The notes beneath the pieces were generated by a model that did no database searches, was not told the DNA's origin, and worked only from the letters and a program-made list of their open reading frames with translations. A DNA stretch of 64,000 bases from Sepiola atlantica (Eukaryota > Mollusca > Cephalopoda > Sepiida > Sepiolidae), in NCBI GenBank assembly GCA_963556195.1, contig OY744551.1, positions 8,998,891-9,062,890 on the forward strand. The letters run 5' to 3'. Both the position numbers and the translations under genes were made by a program. This document shows, piece by piece, positions 41,917 through 51,683 of this stretch; position 1 is the stretch's first letter; the number at the start of each line of letters is the position of its first letter.

Positions 41917-42052
41917 ATAGCAGGACCGGCGGGACAGTTATAAAAGTGTGGGGGGGCGGTTAAACACATGCATACATAACTTCATTATTGATGACCGTAA
42001 AGTTGGGGGGGGGGGGGATTGAGCCCCCTCCCCCCCGGTGCCGCCTTCCATG
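41917..42052 (-). mobile_element. G/C-tract MITE, copy 2 (inverted)
   Basis: CAGGACCGGCGGGACAGTTA on the left and CCGGTGCCGCCTTCCATG on the right match the ends of the copy at 33536 in opposite orientation. The interior has the same CATGCATA and TTGATGACCGTAAAGT blocks between poly-G/C runs. Confidence 0.5.
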
Positions 42053-42106
42053 TATATATAGAGATAGAGATATATATATATATAGATAGAGAGATATAGA
42101 TATATA

Positions 42107-42440
42107 CAGGGTGATTCATAAGTCACTTAGCTATTTATTTTTGAAATTCTAAAGTTAAAAAATACGGTAATACAAAACAGAAAGTTTAATTTTTCAAAAT
42201 TTCCACCTTCGTTCTGCATGCATAGCTCCATTCTTTTTTGCAAGGAATTTACTTTGTAGCATATTTGATTGATTATGGTGTTGTGTGAAGGAGGCTTTCT
42301 GTTCACATCACGTTTCCATTGCCTTTCAGCAAGTGTGGGAGATTCATCAAATTTGGCAATATGAATAACAATAAAAATTCGCTCTTCAATTGTAAATGAC
42401 ATTTTAAATAGCTAAGTGAAGTGACTTATGAATCACCCTG
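42107..42440 (-). mobile_element. 334-bp Tc1/mariner-type element keeping the HTH coding end
   Basis: Inverted ends CAGGGTGATTCATAAGTCAC (left) and its complement (right, ending 42440) carry TA on both sides (42105-42106, 42441-42442). On the minus strand, starting at 42402, it encodes SFTIEERIFIVIHIAKFDES, PTLAERQWKRD and PPSHNTIINQICYKVNS, an N-terminal helix-turn-helix as in Tc1/mariner-like transposases. The catalytic domain is deleted. An otherwise open 91-codon frame suggests that the loss is fairly young. Confidence 0.8.
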
Positions 42441-42734
42441 TATATAGAGAGAGATATAGATATATAGAGAGAGATATAGATAGATAGAGAGATAGATATA
42501 TAGAGAGAGATAGATAGATAGATATAGAGATATATAGAGATAGAGAGAGATAGAGAGAGATATATAGAGATAGAGAGAGATAGAGAGAGATATATAGAGA
42601 TAGATAGATAGATATAGAGAGATAGAGAGATATATAGAGATAGATAGATATAGAGAGATAGATAGATAGATATAGATAGATAGATATATATAGATAGATA
42701 TATTGAGAGAGATATATATTGAGAGAGATATAGA

Positions 42735-42775
<41 letters not shown>
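42441..42775. repeat. GATA/GAGA/TA compound microsatellite
   Basis: TAGAGA, GATA and TA units run without interruption and end in a TG/TA run. Frames of Tyr/Ile/Ser here are composition artefacts. Confidence 0.95.
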
Positions 42776-42778
<3 letters not shown>

Positions 42779-42794
42779 CCCCCCCCCAAGTTCG

Positions 42795-43075
42795 GCAAGA
42801 TACACCTGAAGAAAGTTGGAGGTTACATCGGCCGAAACGTTGTGAGAATAAGATCCAAGATGAGAAGAATCGTAGTCTGAACAATTCAACAAATTCAAAC
42901 ATTTCCTCGACTTGAAGACTTGAAAAAAAAGCACCTGAAGAAAGTCGGAGCTTACATCGGCCGAAATTTTGTGGATACAATATTCAAGATGAGGATAGTA
43001 GTCCGAATAATCTAAATAATACAAATTATAAATCCTCATCTAAAAAATGTCGAAACCTGAATAAAAACTTTGTAA
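42795..43075 (+). repeat. Duplicated PLE-terminus-like repeat
   Basis: CACCTGAAGAAAGTTGGAGG TTACATCGGCCGAAACGTTG (42804-42843) recurs as CACCTGAAGAAAGTCGGAGC TTACATCGGCCGAAATTTTG (42933-42972). Each is followed by an AAGATGAG and ..GTCTGAA/GTCCGAA block, then TCATCTAAAAAATGTCGAAA. Each has CTGAAGA ... CCGAAA, a hammerhead-like layout with poor stem II pairing. A related single unit lies at 2941-3075. Confidence 0.6.
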
Positions 43076-43259
43076 AATAGTTTTAAAAATTTTTTAAAAT
43101 AAAAACGACTGAAAGATCAAATGACATCACGTGACAGATTGCTTAAATGTTCCGAATTTATTTATGGCCTCCACAAAATAATCCGTTAAATCTGATATCC
43201 GGAAAGAGGAATGCCGACTTATGGGAATAATCAGATTTTGGACATTATACAATGTCAAA

Positions 43260-43711
43260 CTGGTGATACCAGATCAGGCTGCCCTGTGGCTCCCTGAGAC
43301 GAAATTCACCTACATTGACGTTTTTTTTTTTTTTTTTTTTTTTGTAAAACTTAATTATGTTCTACAAAACCAAAACCAAAAACAACAGCCCCTCTCCCTT
43401 TCTCCCTCCCCTTTTTTATTTTTATTTTTCCTACCCTACTCCCGGTCCTGGATATGACCTTAAACTACATCCGATGGTGAGATCCGGCTTACGGACTTTG
43501 GGGAATGTGGAGCCTCCTCTTAATTACCATTGCTCCCAGGTCCACCCTGACCCGGAGTGGTAGTACCTGTTAGGGTCCCAACTATGGGTTAAATAGAAAC
43601 AGATATTAAAAGGGGAAAGAAACAAAAAAGAGAAGAAAACAAGACCAGATTCGGCATTAAATAACCCAAAAAGGGTTGATATGCCGTAAAACAAAACTAC
43701 CAAACTACCAA
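43260..43711 (+). mobile_element. Hairpin-tailed retroposon, ~450 bp, 11-bp target duplication
   Basis: ACAATGTCAAA at 43249-43259 is repeated at 43712-43722. Structure and sequence follow the copy at 29182 (GGTGATACCAGATCAGGCTG, a poly-T tract, CCTGGATATGACCTTAAACT, GGCATTAAATAACCCAAAAA GGGTTGATATGCC, AAACAAAACTACCAAACTAC), with a 3' part shortened by ~75 bp. Confidence 0.88.
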
Positions 43712-43722
43712 ACAATGTCAAA

Positions 43723-44149
43723 ATAGGACAGATTGGTATTGATACAGCTTTTAAACCAGAAAAAAAAAAAAAACGACTTTTTGTTCGGCATCTTCCGGCT
43801 GTTTACGTAAACAACCGACGGATGCAGAAACGCTAAGCTGTTAAAAATATTTTATGAAGCGATACTTAAAAGGGGGCCCGATAGCAATCGGGGGGGGGGG
43901 GAGGGGTAATAGACTCTTTTAGGGACCCACTTCAACAGGGTACGGTAACAATAAGTAATGGCGAATGGATTTCTCTGCTAGTGCAAAATCCAATGGTCTG
44001 GTCCTTACTGAGTTGAAGAACACTTTACCAGGGAGATGGTAGAACCTGAATATATAGGTTTTGTAACTACCTCCCACCATCCTCCTACCCCCATTCCTGA
44101 CCATAAACACCATCCGTCTATCTTTGCTCTTGTTTGTCGTATTCTCCCC
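43723..44149. other. Nothing recognised
   Basis: It contains a poly-A and a poly-G tract. Near 43930-44010 is a short complex stretch (AATGGCGAATGGATTTCTCT) that I could not assign. Confidence 0.4.
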
Positions 44150-44712
44150 CACCTCGAAGGCTTAGGTCCTGGGTATGACCTTAAAAGACATTTGGTGAGG
44201 CCTCAATTTGGGAGCTGTGGGAAATGTGGAGTTGCCCCTTAGTTGCCATTGCTCCCAGGTCCACTCTGGTCTGGAGTAGTAGTACCTGTAAGGGCTTCAT
44301 CTATGGGTCAAATAGAACCTACTGGCGCTACCAGATCAGGCTGTCTGAAGTTGACTTCCTGACTCAAAATGCACCAAACATTGATGTGTTATTGTTTTTT
44401 TTTTTCCTTTGCAAAACTCAATCATGTTCTGCAAAATCCAAAACAAGAAACAACAATTTCCCTCCCTCCCCTCTTTCTCCCACCTCCCTTTCACTCAACC
44501 AAACACCATGAATAAATACTTTTGCTCCCTCCCCCCTCTCCCTCCCTTCTCCTTCCCTCTTCCTCACCCCCATTTCACTGAACCAAACATCATGCCTGGA
44601 TACTTGAACATATGAAGAACTTGAAGCATAAAAACTTTCACCAAAATGACCGGATTCTGCATTAAATAATCCGGAAAGGGTTGATATGCCGTAGAACAAA
44701 ACAACTGAACTA
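44150..44712 (+). mobile_element. Two hairpin-tailed retroposon pieces in tandem
   Basis: 44157-44320 is the central module (GGGTATGACCTTAAAAGACA, CCATTGCTCCCAGGTCCACT, CTATGGGTCAAATAG). It is followed directly by a new start (CTGGCGCTACCAGATCAGGC, CTTCCTGACTCAAAATGCAC) that runs through C/T-rich sequence to the hairpin GCATTAAATAATCCGGAAAG GGTTGATATGCC and the tail. A C-rich internal block is duplicated at 44475-44600. Confidence 0.75.
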
Positions 44713-44845
44713 ATCGAAGGCTGAACTTACAATCAGCAAGTACCTCCCCCCCCCCCCCCCATTTCACAAAGGCAAAATAAGGCGCCAGAAGCAGACGACA
44801 ACTTCAACTTTACTAAAAAAAACATTCTCACAAAAAAAAAATCTT

Positions 44846-44943
44846 GCACAGCTTTTGAACTGGACAAAAACCCGAACTGTTTTGTTTATTTTTAACCCTA
44901 ACTCTAACCCTAGTCGGTTTTTGTCCTGTTCAAAAGCTGTACA
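44846..44943. repeat. ~28-bp inverted repeat around a telomere-like spacer
   Basis: ACAGCTTTTGAACTGGACAA AAACC and its inverted copy GGTTTTTGTCCTGTTCAAAA GCTGT enclose TTTTTAACCCTAACTCTAAC CCTAG. Two mismatches are visible in the stem. Confidence 0.7.
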
Positions 44944-45145
44944 AAAGCCATAAAAAATTAACGGAAAAAAAATCTGTAAAAATCGTTGTCTCATTGATTA
45001 TGTTCCCTGCAATCTTTAATTTATTCATTAAAAAAAACACAATTTATCAGAAAAAATAAATTCACTTTCAAATTTCTCCCGTGATGCAAAAAAAAAAAAA
45101 AAAAAAAAAATTTATTTCGTTGATTTTTCTTTTTAAAAAAATAAC

Positions 45146-45400
45146 TGCCCGCCTGTGGAACACAATACCACGGAGCTGCTTCCCGGCTGACTATAAAATT
45201 GCCATTTTCAAGTCCAATGTAAACAAATTCTTGTTGAGCCGTCCTCTTAAATAGTCACTTTCTGACCAGTTACAACCATCGTTACTAATCCACTCGGTGT
45301 TTCACCGTCTACATGTCAAAATTAATAACTATTATCCTCGAGTGGCCTACGGGCCTTGATAAACGGTGACTCTATTGTAAAAAATAAATAAATAAATGAA
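45146..45400 (+). pseudogene. LINE family D C-terminus and 3' tail
   Basis: The frame reads RLWNTIPRSCFPADYKIAIF, then KSNVNKFLLSRPLK and a stop: the C-terminal ..LWN.LP....F+.N++.+L.. domain of a CR1/Jockey-like LINE distinct from family A. The 3' UTR ends TATCCTCGAGTGGCCTACGG GCCTTGATAAACGGTGACTC and (AAATA)n. That tail occurs in multiple copies at 55985-56285 and 56570-56640. Confidence 0.75.
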
Positions 45401-45559
45401 TAAAAAAATTGTAATAAAGATAAACATATAGTAAGTATTTTTTTTCTTTCATTATTTTCTTTCTGTTGAAAGGCCGCCTCGTTTTGGTTTTGACGCCGCC
45501 TCGTTTTGATTCGACTTTTTTCTGGCTGTTAATGTATTTCTGCGTCGGCAAAAGTCGGG

Positions 45560-45790
45560 TTTCTCTGGTTCAACCGCCTGAGAACGGGAATGTGGCGATC
45601 AAAAGTTGCTCTGAGTAGATGGGGCTACAAAACTGACCCAACGATCTTTGAATGTGGAGAGGAGGACCATGCATGTCTGCCCTCTACTGCCCAACCGGTG
45701 CAGCTTGAAAGATCTTGCAGAGTACAACAATAATGCAAAGGACTGCGGATAAAAGTGGGGAAACTGTCGTATGACCACGTGACACTTAAA
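45560..45790 (+). pseudogene. LINE ORF2 C-terminal zinc-knuckle-like fragment
   Basis: Two overlapping frames give WGYKTDPTIFECGEEDHACL and CPLLPNRCSLKDLAEYNNNA. Together they resemble the C.CG.EQT..HLL.CPLL...C...DL...N..A end of some non-LTR ORF2 proteins. One frameshift is present, and no other part of the element is found nearby. Confidence 0.5.
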
Positions 45791-45804
45791 AGACACGCAA
45801 AAGA

Positions 45805-46150
45805 AAAAAAATTTAATTTTTTTAAGCTATTTTTTTAAAGCTATTTTTTTAAAGCTATTTTTTTTTTAAAGCTATTTTTTTAAGCTATTTTTTTTTTAGC
45901 TATTTTTTTTTAAGCTATTTTTTTTTTAAGCTATTTTTTTTTTTTAAACTATTTTTTTTTTTTAAACTATTTTTTTTTAAGCTTTTTTTTTTTTTTAAAT
46001 AGCTTTAAAAAAATTTAAAGCTATTTTTTTAGCTTTTTCTAAATCTTTTTTTAAGCTATTTTTTCTTTTTTTTTTTTATAGCTTTTTTTTTTATAAGCTT
46101 TTTAATTTTTTTAAAGTTTTTTTTTTAAAAAACTTTTTCTGAGCTTTTTT
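45805..46150. repeat. AGCTATTTTTTTTTA-type T-rich array
   Basis: TTTTTTTAAAGCTATT and TTTTTTTTTAAGCTATT units, irregular in length, then AGCTTTTTT variants. It is derived from a poly-T tract with periodic AGCT. Confidence 0.85.
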
Positions 46151-46449
46151 TAATGACTTTTACATAGTGCACCGGATTTCTTAAGTGATTTAACCCTCGT
46201 GCACATGTACATGCGGAGGGTGTGTGTGATTTTCCTGACTATACACTTTCCTGATTTCATCTTTTTTTTTTTCTCTTCTGACAGCAGAAACCCTCCAGCC
46301 TCAAATTCGCGTGAGTAAATAAACGGTCATTTATTTCTTATTCCACTTTTAATTGTTTGTTTAAGTAATTCACAAACACGTTCGCAACTTCCCCCTCTCC
46401 CATAGAGTAGACACATGTGGATACAATTATTGTCTTATATTTATTTATC

Positions 46450-46592
46450 TACCTTCCACAGCGGTAAGATGTGACACAACGTCGGGAAAGTGGGATTTGA
46501 AAAGCCGGCGCACGAGAAGGTGAGCACTCTGGCCATTAAAAATTGCCTGGGCAGCCTCGTCGGCATTCCCCGGTAGGGGCGCCTCAGGCAGT
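46450..46592 (-). repeat. Truncated U2-family SINE (3' part), inverted
   Basis: The minus strand gives ACTGCCTGAGGCGCCCCTAC, CGGGGAATGCCGACGAGGCT, GCCCAGGCAATTTTTAATGG, CCAGAGTGCTCACCTTCTCG and CGTTGTGTCACATCTTACCG. The element stops abruptly at 46592, where the 18-bp satellite region begins. Confidence 0.8.
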
Positions 46593-46607
46593 CTGTTATC
46601 GTCCACT

Positions 46608-47021
46608 GGTTGTGTGGTGCTTCACGGTTGTGTGGTGCTTCACGGTTGTGTGGTGCTTCACGGTTGTGTGGTGCTTTACGGTTGTGTGGTGCTTTACGGT
46701 TGTGTGGTGCTTCACGGTTGTGTGGTGCTTTACGGTTGTGTGGTGCTTTACGGTTGTGTGGTGCTTCATGGTTGTGTGGCGCTTCACGGTTGTGTGGCGC
46801 TTTACGGTTGTGTGGTGCTTTACGGTTGTGTGGTGCTTTACGGTTGTGTGGTGCTTCACGGTTGTGTGGTGCTTCACGGTTGTGTGGTGCTTCACGGTTG
46901 TGTGGTGCTTTACGGTTGTGTGGCGCTTCACGGTTGTGTGGCGCTTCACGGTTGTGTGGCGCTTTACGGTTGTGTGGTGCTTTACGGTTGTGTGGCGCTT
47001 CACGGTTGTGTGGCGCTTCAT
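46608..47021. repeat. 18-bp satellite, 23 copies
   Basis: The unit GGTTGTGTGGTGCTTCAC repeats exactly every 18 bp. Variation is almost confined to two sites (GTGGTG or GTGGCG; TTCAC or TTTAC). Because 18 is divisible by three and the unit has no stops, long frames stay open on both strands (for example repeats of VVWCFT, LCGASR, KHHTTV and NREAPH). There is no start context, domain or codon logic to suggest that any is a gene. Confidence 0.96.
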
Positions 47022-47094
47022 GGCAGGCCTTCAAATTAAGACAAACACATCTTCCAACCGAACACAAACAGTCCATTAACTTAAGGCTTATCTC

Positions 47095-47790
47095 TCTGAA
47101 ACCCTACCTGAGAGTTGAACGTTCAAATTCCTCGGCCTAACATTCACAGGTAACATGAATTGGAACAAATACATAGAAGACATTGCCCAGGCTGCTGCAA
47201 AGAAGGTGGGCTCCCTCTCGTGTGCTAGAAAACTTCTCACCGTATCCTATATCTCTACAAAGCCACCATCTGCCCATGGAGTATTGTTGTCACATCTCGG
47301 CTCATGCATCATCCACCAGTCTCTCCCTCTTAGACAAAGTCAAAAAAAAGAGTTTCTAATCTAATAGGTCTCTCACTGTCCACCAATCTCCGGCCCCTGT
47401 CCCATCACCGCAGTGTTGCTTCCTTGTGCTTGTTTTACAAGGACTTCAATGGAATGTGCTCCGATGAACTTGCTGCTCTGGTGCCCCTTCGACATAAATA
47501 CACTCGACCAACCCGACAATCAACTAAATCCTGTCCATTCACTGTGGAGATCCCCAGATGCCGGAGAACCTTCGCCTCCAATAGCTTCTTTCCTCGAGCT
47601 GCCAGCTTTTGGAACTCCCTCCCTGCTCCTTGTTTTCCTGACGGTATCGACATGCAGAAATTTAGAACTAATGTCAACAAACATCTAGCTGCACAGCTCC
47701 CAATTTAGGATGATCCCCTAAAATTTCACCCTAATTCTCGGTAGCCCCTAACGTCTACAGTGGTGACCTGCTTTGTTTGGGGTGAACTGA
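47095..47790 (+). pseudogene. LINE family A fragment, plus strand
   Basis: It reads FLGLTFTGNMNWNKYIEDIA, AAAKKVGSLSCARKLL, then after a frameshift LCLFYKDFNGMCSDELAAL, VPLRHKYTRPTRQSTKSCPF, NSFFPRAASFWNSLPAPCF and FRTNVNKHLAAQLPI (stop at 47708). The 3' UTR has TAACGTCTACAGTGGTGACC and TGCTTTGTTTGGGGTGAACT. It begins just downstream of the 18-bp satellite. Confidence 0.85.
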
Positions 47791-47850
47791 TTTAAAAACA
47801 AAAAAAGCACAGAAACCCGACTGCCCTCCCTGGCCACTCTGTTGAGTAAG

Positions 47851-48775
47851 ACTGTTTGTTTTTTTGTTTTTTGCAGCATATAAACCTTTTTCAGGTCATT
47901 TAATGCCGAATCAAGTTGGATTTAAATATCTTTATAATTTTGTATATAGATCAACTGCTTTTTAAAAAGTACATTAGAGTCTCTACTTAATTTTTTAAAA
48001 CATTTCCTTCATTTTACCTCCTCTGTAAAATGTTTCTCTAAGAGCCAGATCCAGGCATTCAGTAAGAATATGCTTGATGGTGTATGTAGTCTGGCATGCA
48101 TAGCATATTGGTTGCTGTTTGTCTTCAAGTAAGTAGGAATGCGTAATTCTTGTGTGACCTATGCGAAGCCTGGATAACACTAATTCCTCATGGTGATACC
48201 AGATCAGGCTGCCCTGTGGCTCCCTGAGACGAAATTCACCTACATTGACGTTTTTTTTTTTTTTTTGTTTTTTTTTTTGTAAAACTTAATTATGTTCTAC
48301 AAAACCAAAAACAAAAACAACAGCCCCTCTCCCTTTCTCCCTTTCTCCCTCCCCTTTTTTATTTTATTTTTAGAACTTGAAGCATAAATCTTTTACTATA
48401 ATGACCGGATTCGGCATTAAATAACCCGAAAGGGGTTGATATGCCGTAAAACAAAACTACCAAACCATACCTAATTCCTCTTTTGGGCTTTTTCGTGAAC
48501 TTTCCATTCTCTTTTTTATAAAAACTTAGTTCACTCTAATATTTTGGTAGAATAACTCTCTTTGGTTGGCTTTGCAAAATCTGGATAAAACTAATTCCTC
48601 CTTTCAAATTTTTCATGAGCTTTTTTTCTATTCTCCTATTGTAGTTTTGATTGCTAGGAGTTTGTGTATTGCTACCCCCCAACCTTGTTGTCTTTCTTGT
48701 TGGATATATTTGTTTATCTTCGTTTTTAAGTCTGCATAAGGAATCTTAAAATTGGTTTCCAAAACTCTGTTGGAA
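47851..48775 (-). pseudogene. RNase-H-type LINE (family C) 3' part with hairpin tail
   Basis: On the minus strand it reads PYADLKTKINKYIQQERQQG WG..IHKLLAIKTTIGE and KNRKEELVLS-type sequence (48740-48580). Beyond an inserted retroposon (48190-48470) follow LSRLRIGHTRITHSYLLEDK, PICYACQTTYTIKHILTECL and RETFY (48177-48020). The RLRIGHTRxTHSYLL...C..C....TxKHIL.EC block follows the RNase H domain in I/Jockey/LOA-type LINEs. Its 3' end (47914-47875) is GGCATTAAATGACCTGAAAA AGGTTTATATGC, the same hairpin that ends the hairpin-tailed retroposons, followed by an AAACAAAAAAACAAAC tail. Confidence 0.8.
48190..48470 (+). mobile_element. Hairpin-tailed retroposon, 281 bp, inserted into LINE family C
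   Basis: CTAATTCCTC at 48180-48189 is repeated at 48471-48480. The start (TGGTGATACCAGATCAGGCT) and end (GGCATTAAATAACCCGAAAG GGGTTGATATGCC, then AAACAAAACTACCAAACC) are intact, while the central module TGGATATGACC...ATGGGTCAAATAG is missing. It is therefore a short subfamily member. Its host LINE carries the same 3' hairpin. Confidence 0.9.
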
Positions 48776-48797
48776 TATATTTAGATAGTGGTGTCAT

Positions 48798-49035
48798 TTT
48801 TTTTTTTTATGGAAATCGCTCCAAACAAGGCATGAAGCCACTTGATGTAAGGAGCTAAAAAAATACTACTTCAAGGTTAAAAACTAAGCAACAATAAGTG
48901 TTATATGGATAGATTCCGACCCAGAAAACAGCAATTATTCTCCCTTTGTCAGAAACATCGTCCATGGAATGTGAGGACAAAATAAAGGAAACAAGAGTTA
49001 TGAGGCCGCTGAAAGTAAACCCAATTTAAACTCCA
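48798..49035 (+). repeat. Dispersed repeat of unknown class, copy 2
   Basis: It matches 24808-25040 in order: TTTTTTTTTTATGGAAATCG CTCCAAACAAGGCATGAAGC, CACTTGATGTAAGGAGCTAA, TGTTATATGGATAGATTCCG and GGAATGTGAGGACAAAATAA. No class could be assigned. Confidence 0.75.
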
Positions 49036-49395
49036 TTTAGAGTAAACCACACAGTCAGCCCACTTAAAAAAAGAAGCTAAGCTGCTTATCTATGGACATA
49101 AAAAAAAACTTCCTGCCTCGGTTGCTCGTATCTAGAGCGACGTTATTTTTTTAAAAGACTCAAGTGGCTCCCAATCACAGCATGGAACTTCATATCGAAG
49201 AAGACATTACTACTTCAAAGACATTTCTTAGGTTGGTCTCTATTCTCTTAGCTAAATATTTATCCCAGTGCAGGTCTGCCGTCTGCATGTATTGCAACTA
49301 TGTACCTAAATGCACTAAACATGCAGCAATGCACATGTTTACACATAACATTAGGACTTCAAATTATCCTGATTTTTTTTTAAAAATGTAAGTTT

Positions 49396-49640
49396 ATGTG
49401 CAAGAAGTGTATGTACAGATTGTTATGGCTTAAAGTTGATGGATCAGGTCCTGTAAGAATAATTGAGCAGCAAATTAGAAGTCAGATAAATGTAGGTGAA
49501 TTACAGTTAGGCTTTATGCCTGGGCGAGGTACCACTGATGTTATATTTATCCTGAGACAAACACAAGAGAAGTATCTTGGTAAGAAGAACAACCTGAATT
49601 TGGCTTTTGTGAATTTGGAGAAAGATTTCGACAGTGCCAA
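49396..49640 (+). pseudogene. RTE-like LINE reverse transcriptase fragment (fingers/palm start)
   Basis: The frame reads VRIIEQQIRSQINVGELQLG, FMPGRGTTDVIFILRQTQEK, YLGKKNNLNLAFVNLEKDFD. It matches the GFMPGRGTTDAIF..RQ..EKY..K...L.+AFVDLEKAFD block of RTE-type reverse transcriptases. The catalytic Asp of motif A is changed (FVN in place of FVD), and the sequence diverges after 49640. Confidence 0.78.
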
Positions 49641-50599
49641 GAAATGTCTGTTAGGATTGTATAAATTTCTGTTGGCGTAGGGCCTGAGTATTTAGTTTCC
49701 ACTGAGGGATGGAGCCGAAAATTTGGAAGTCCTGTCAATACTGCTTAGGTTAATATAAGTGTTGGCGTAAGCGCGATATAGTCCGGTCAATGGTGGCAGC
49801 CAATGTTGGAAATGCATCATGAGGTGACCAACCTTTCCAAACTTGGGTCAACTGTGCCGAGAGATAAATTAATAATCTATTTTGACCGCCATGTCGGTAC
49901 GACAGTGGTATAGACAATGGTTAGTAATGACAGAAGTTCGCTGAACTTATTGTATTCACTCCCAATTCTTGCAATCATACTAGTTTCCGGCTCCTTGTGC
50001 TCCAATGAGGTGACAAAACTTTTGAACAACCTCAATAGCTTCGCCATTCAAATATATTTTCTCCAGAGAGAGAGAGAGAGAGAAAGAGAGAGAAAAAGAG
50101 AGAGAGAGAGAAAGAAAGAGAGAGAGAGAATGAGAGAAAAAGAGAGAGAAGAAGGGAAAGAAGTTAAGACTGGTATAAACCAAGTATAAATAGAGTAAAC
50201 GAAATAAATCGTCTCTTTAGAACAATGATTATCATTAGCACATGCTAGTATCACTTTATTCGGATTTTAAAAATTATTTTCATTGTTTACTTTTGAAAAG
50301 CCACTTCATACATAAATTGTCATTTCTAGAGAACTATCTCTCAACTATACCGTTTTCTCTCCCAAAAATGGGTTATTCAAAAAGTAGACTATGCAACGAT
50401 TTATATTTTACTAAATTGTTAATATGGTATTTATTTAGAGTTGACAATTTATTCGAAAGTTTAATTATTAAACTTTAATCCAACTCATGAATTCTATGAC
50501 TAAAATTACCTTAAAGCTTAAAAAATGACTTTAGGTGAATTAATAATCTCTACTTTTTTTTAACCATCCTTCCTTTTTCCCTTGGCGCGGTTTTCGGGT
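49641..50599. other. Unassigned, with a GA microsatellite at 50066-50160
   Basis: (GA)n/(GAAA)n runs form a purine tract of ~95 bp. Nothing else could be assigned. Confidence 0.45.
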
Positions 50600-51682
50600 G
50601 TACTACTAGTCTTTTACGCATGTCGATAAAGTTTTATTACCCTGTCTTAAAAACAAATATTAACCCCAACATGCACCAGTTGACAGAACTTCGAGCACAC
50701 AAAATGACAGAGATCCCAATAGTCAACACCGGCAATTCGAGAAGTATATGGTGTGTTTATTTTTCGACTCTATCCGATGACACGGACGAAAACATTCCAG
50801 CAGAAGTACAGCAAAGTAGTGAACCAAAAGGGGAAAAAGACTTTTGGGGTTTTCTCCGAAAGAAAGGTCAGGCAAGAACAAAAGAAATTGATACCAGCGG
50901 TAAAAAAATATCTCGGATTAAAAACGAGGTAGATCGATTTCTGTATGGAAAAGCCATCGACCCATCAGCCTGTCCTTTTGTCTGATGGAAGAAAAATGGG
51001 AGGCTCTACCCGAATCTTTGTATTCTGGCAAGAGAACTTTTGAGTATTCCAGCTACCTCTGTAGCGAGTGAACGGATATTTAGTAAGGCTGGACTTGTCA
51101 TTAGTGACCGGAGATGTAGGCTGAAACCTAACCATGCTGAGAAACTAGTTTTTCTCAATCACAACCTAAGAAAATGAGTAAAAACATTTTCACCTATTAA
51201 AAAATTAAAATTTTTATCTGTCAAATAATTTTGACAATATTTCATTTTCATCATCATTTTTGCTTAATTTTATTTGTAAAATTATTTTGTTTGTTTAAAT
51301 AAATTTTCGCTTTTTAATTTCTTGCATTTCTGAGTTATATTTTAGCTTCTGATGGGTTAAAGAATTAGATAGAATGTATATTCAAACTCAGTTTTATTCT
51401 TCAGAAATCTTTCATGAATCTTTGGTCACTGTTTTAACGAGTTAACTGTTGAAAAGGTATCAGAACTTTGATTACAACAGTCAACACCTTAAAACTTATA
51501 TGATTCATATCATGGAGAATGATTCAGTCACAAAATTATCGAAACAGTGGCATAATTCAACTAAACGTTGAATAATAACTAATCATCACACAAGAGAATG
51601 AATAGCTTCCATAGTAAAAAAAATTTTTTCAAAAAAACCGAAAAACGATACCGAAACCAAAATTTCAAAACTGCCCAACTCT
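50600..51682 (+). pseudogene. hAT transposase relic (C-terminal dimerisation domain) with 3' end
   Basis: The frame from 50620 gives KGEKDFWGFLRKKGQA, then IKNEVDRFLYGKAIDPSACP. After a frameshift near 50985 the sequence continues WKKNGRLYPNLCILARELLS, IPATSVASERIFSKAGLVIS, DRRCRLKPNHAEKLVFLNHN and a stop at 51175. The W....YP.L..+A+..L.IPA+S..SER+FS.AG block is the hAT C-terminal dimerisation region of ZBED-like transposases. The ~490-bp 3' UTR ends CAAAACTGCCCAACTCTA beside a TA run, probably the right terminus. The BED finger and most of the RNase-H-like core are missing. Confidence 0.85.
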
Positions 51683-51683
51683 A

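Noticed and set aside
46441..47140. Repetitive protein gene (up to ~210 codons on either strand)
   Set aside because: The frames are open simply because an 18-bp unit without stops repeats 23 times; nothing supports any one frame.
50620..50985. Host ZBED-type domesticated gene
   Set aside because: The frame breaks before the dimerisation domain and the catalytic core is missing, so a dead hAT transposon is more likely than a domesticated gene.
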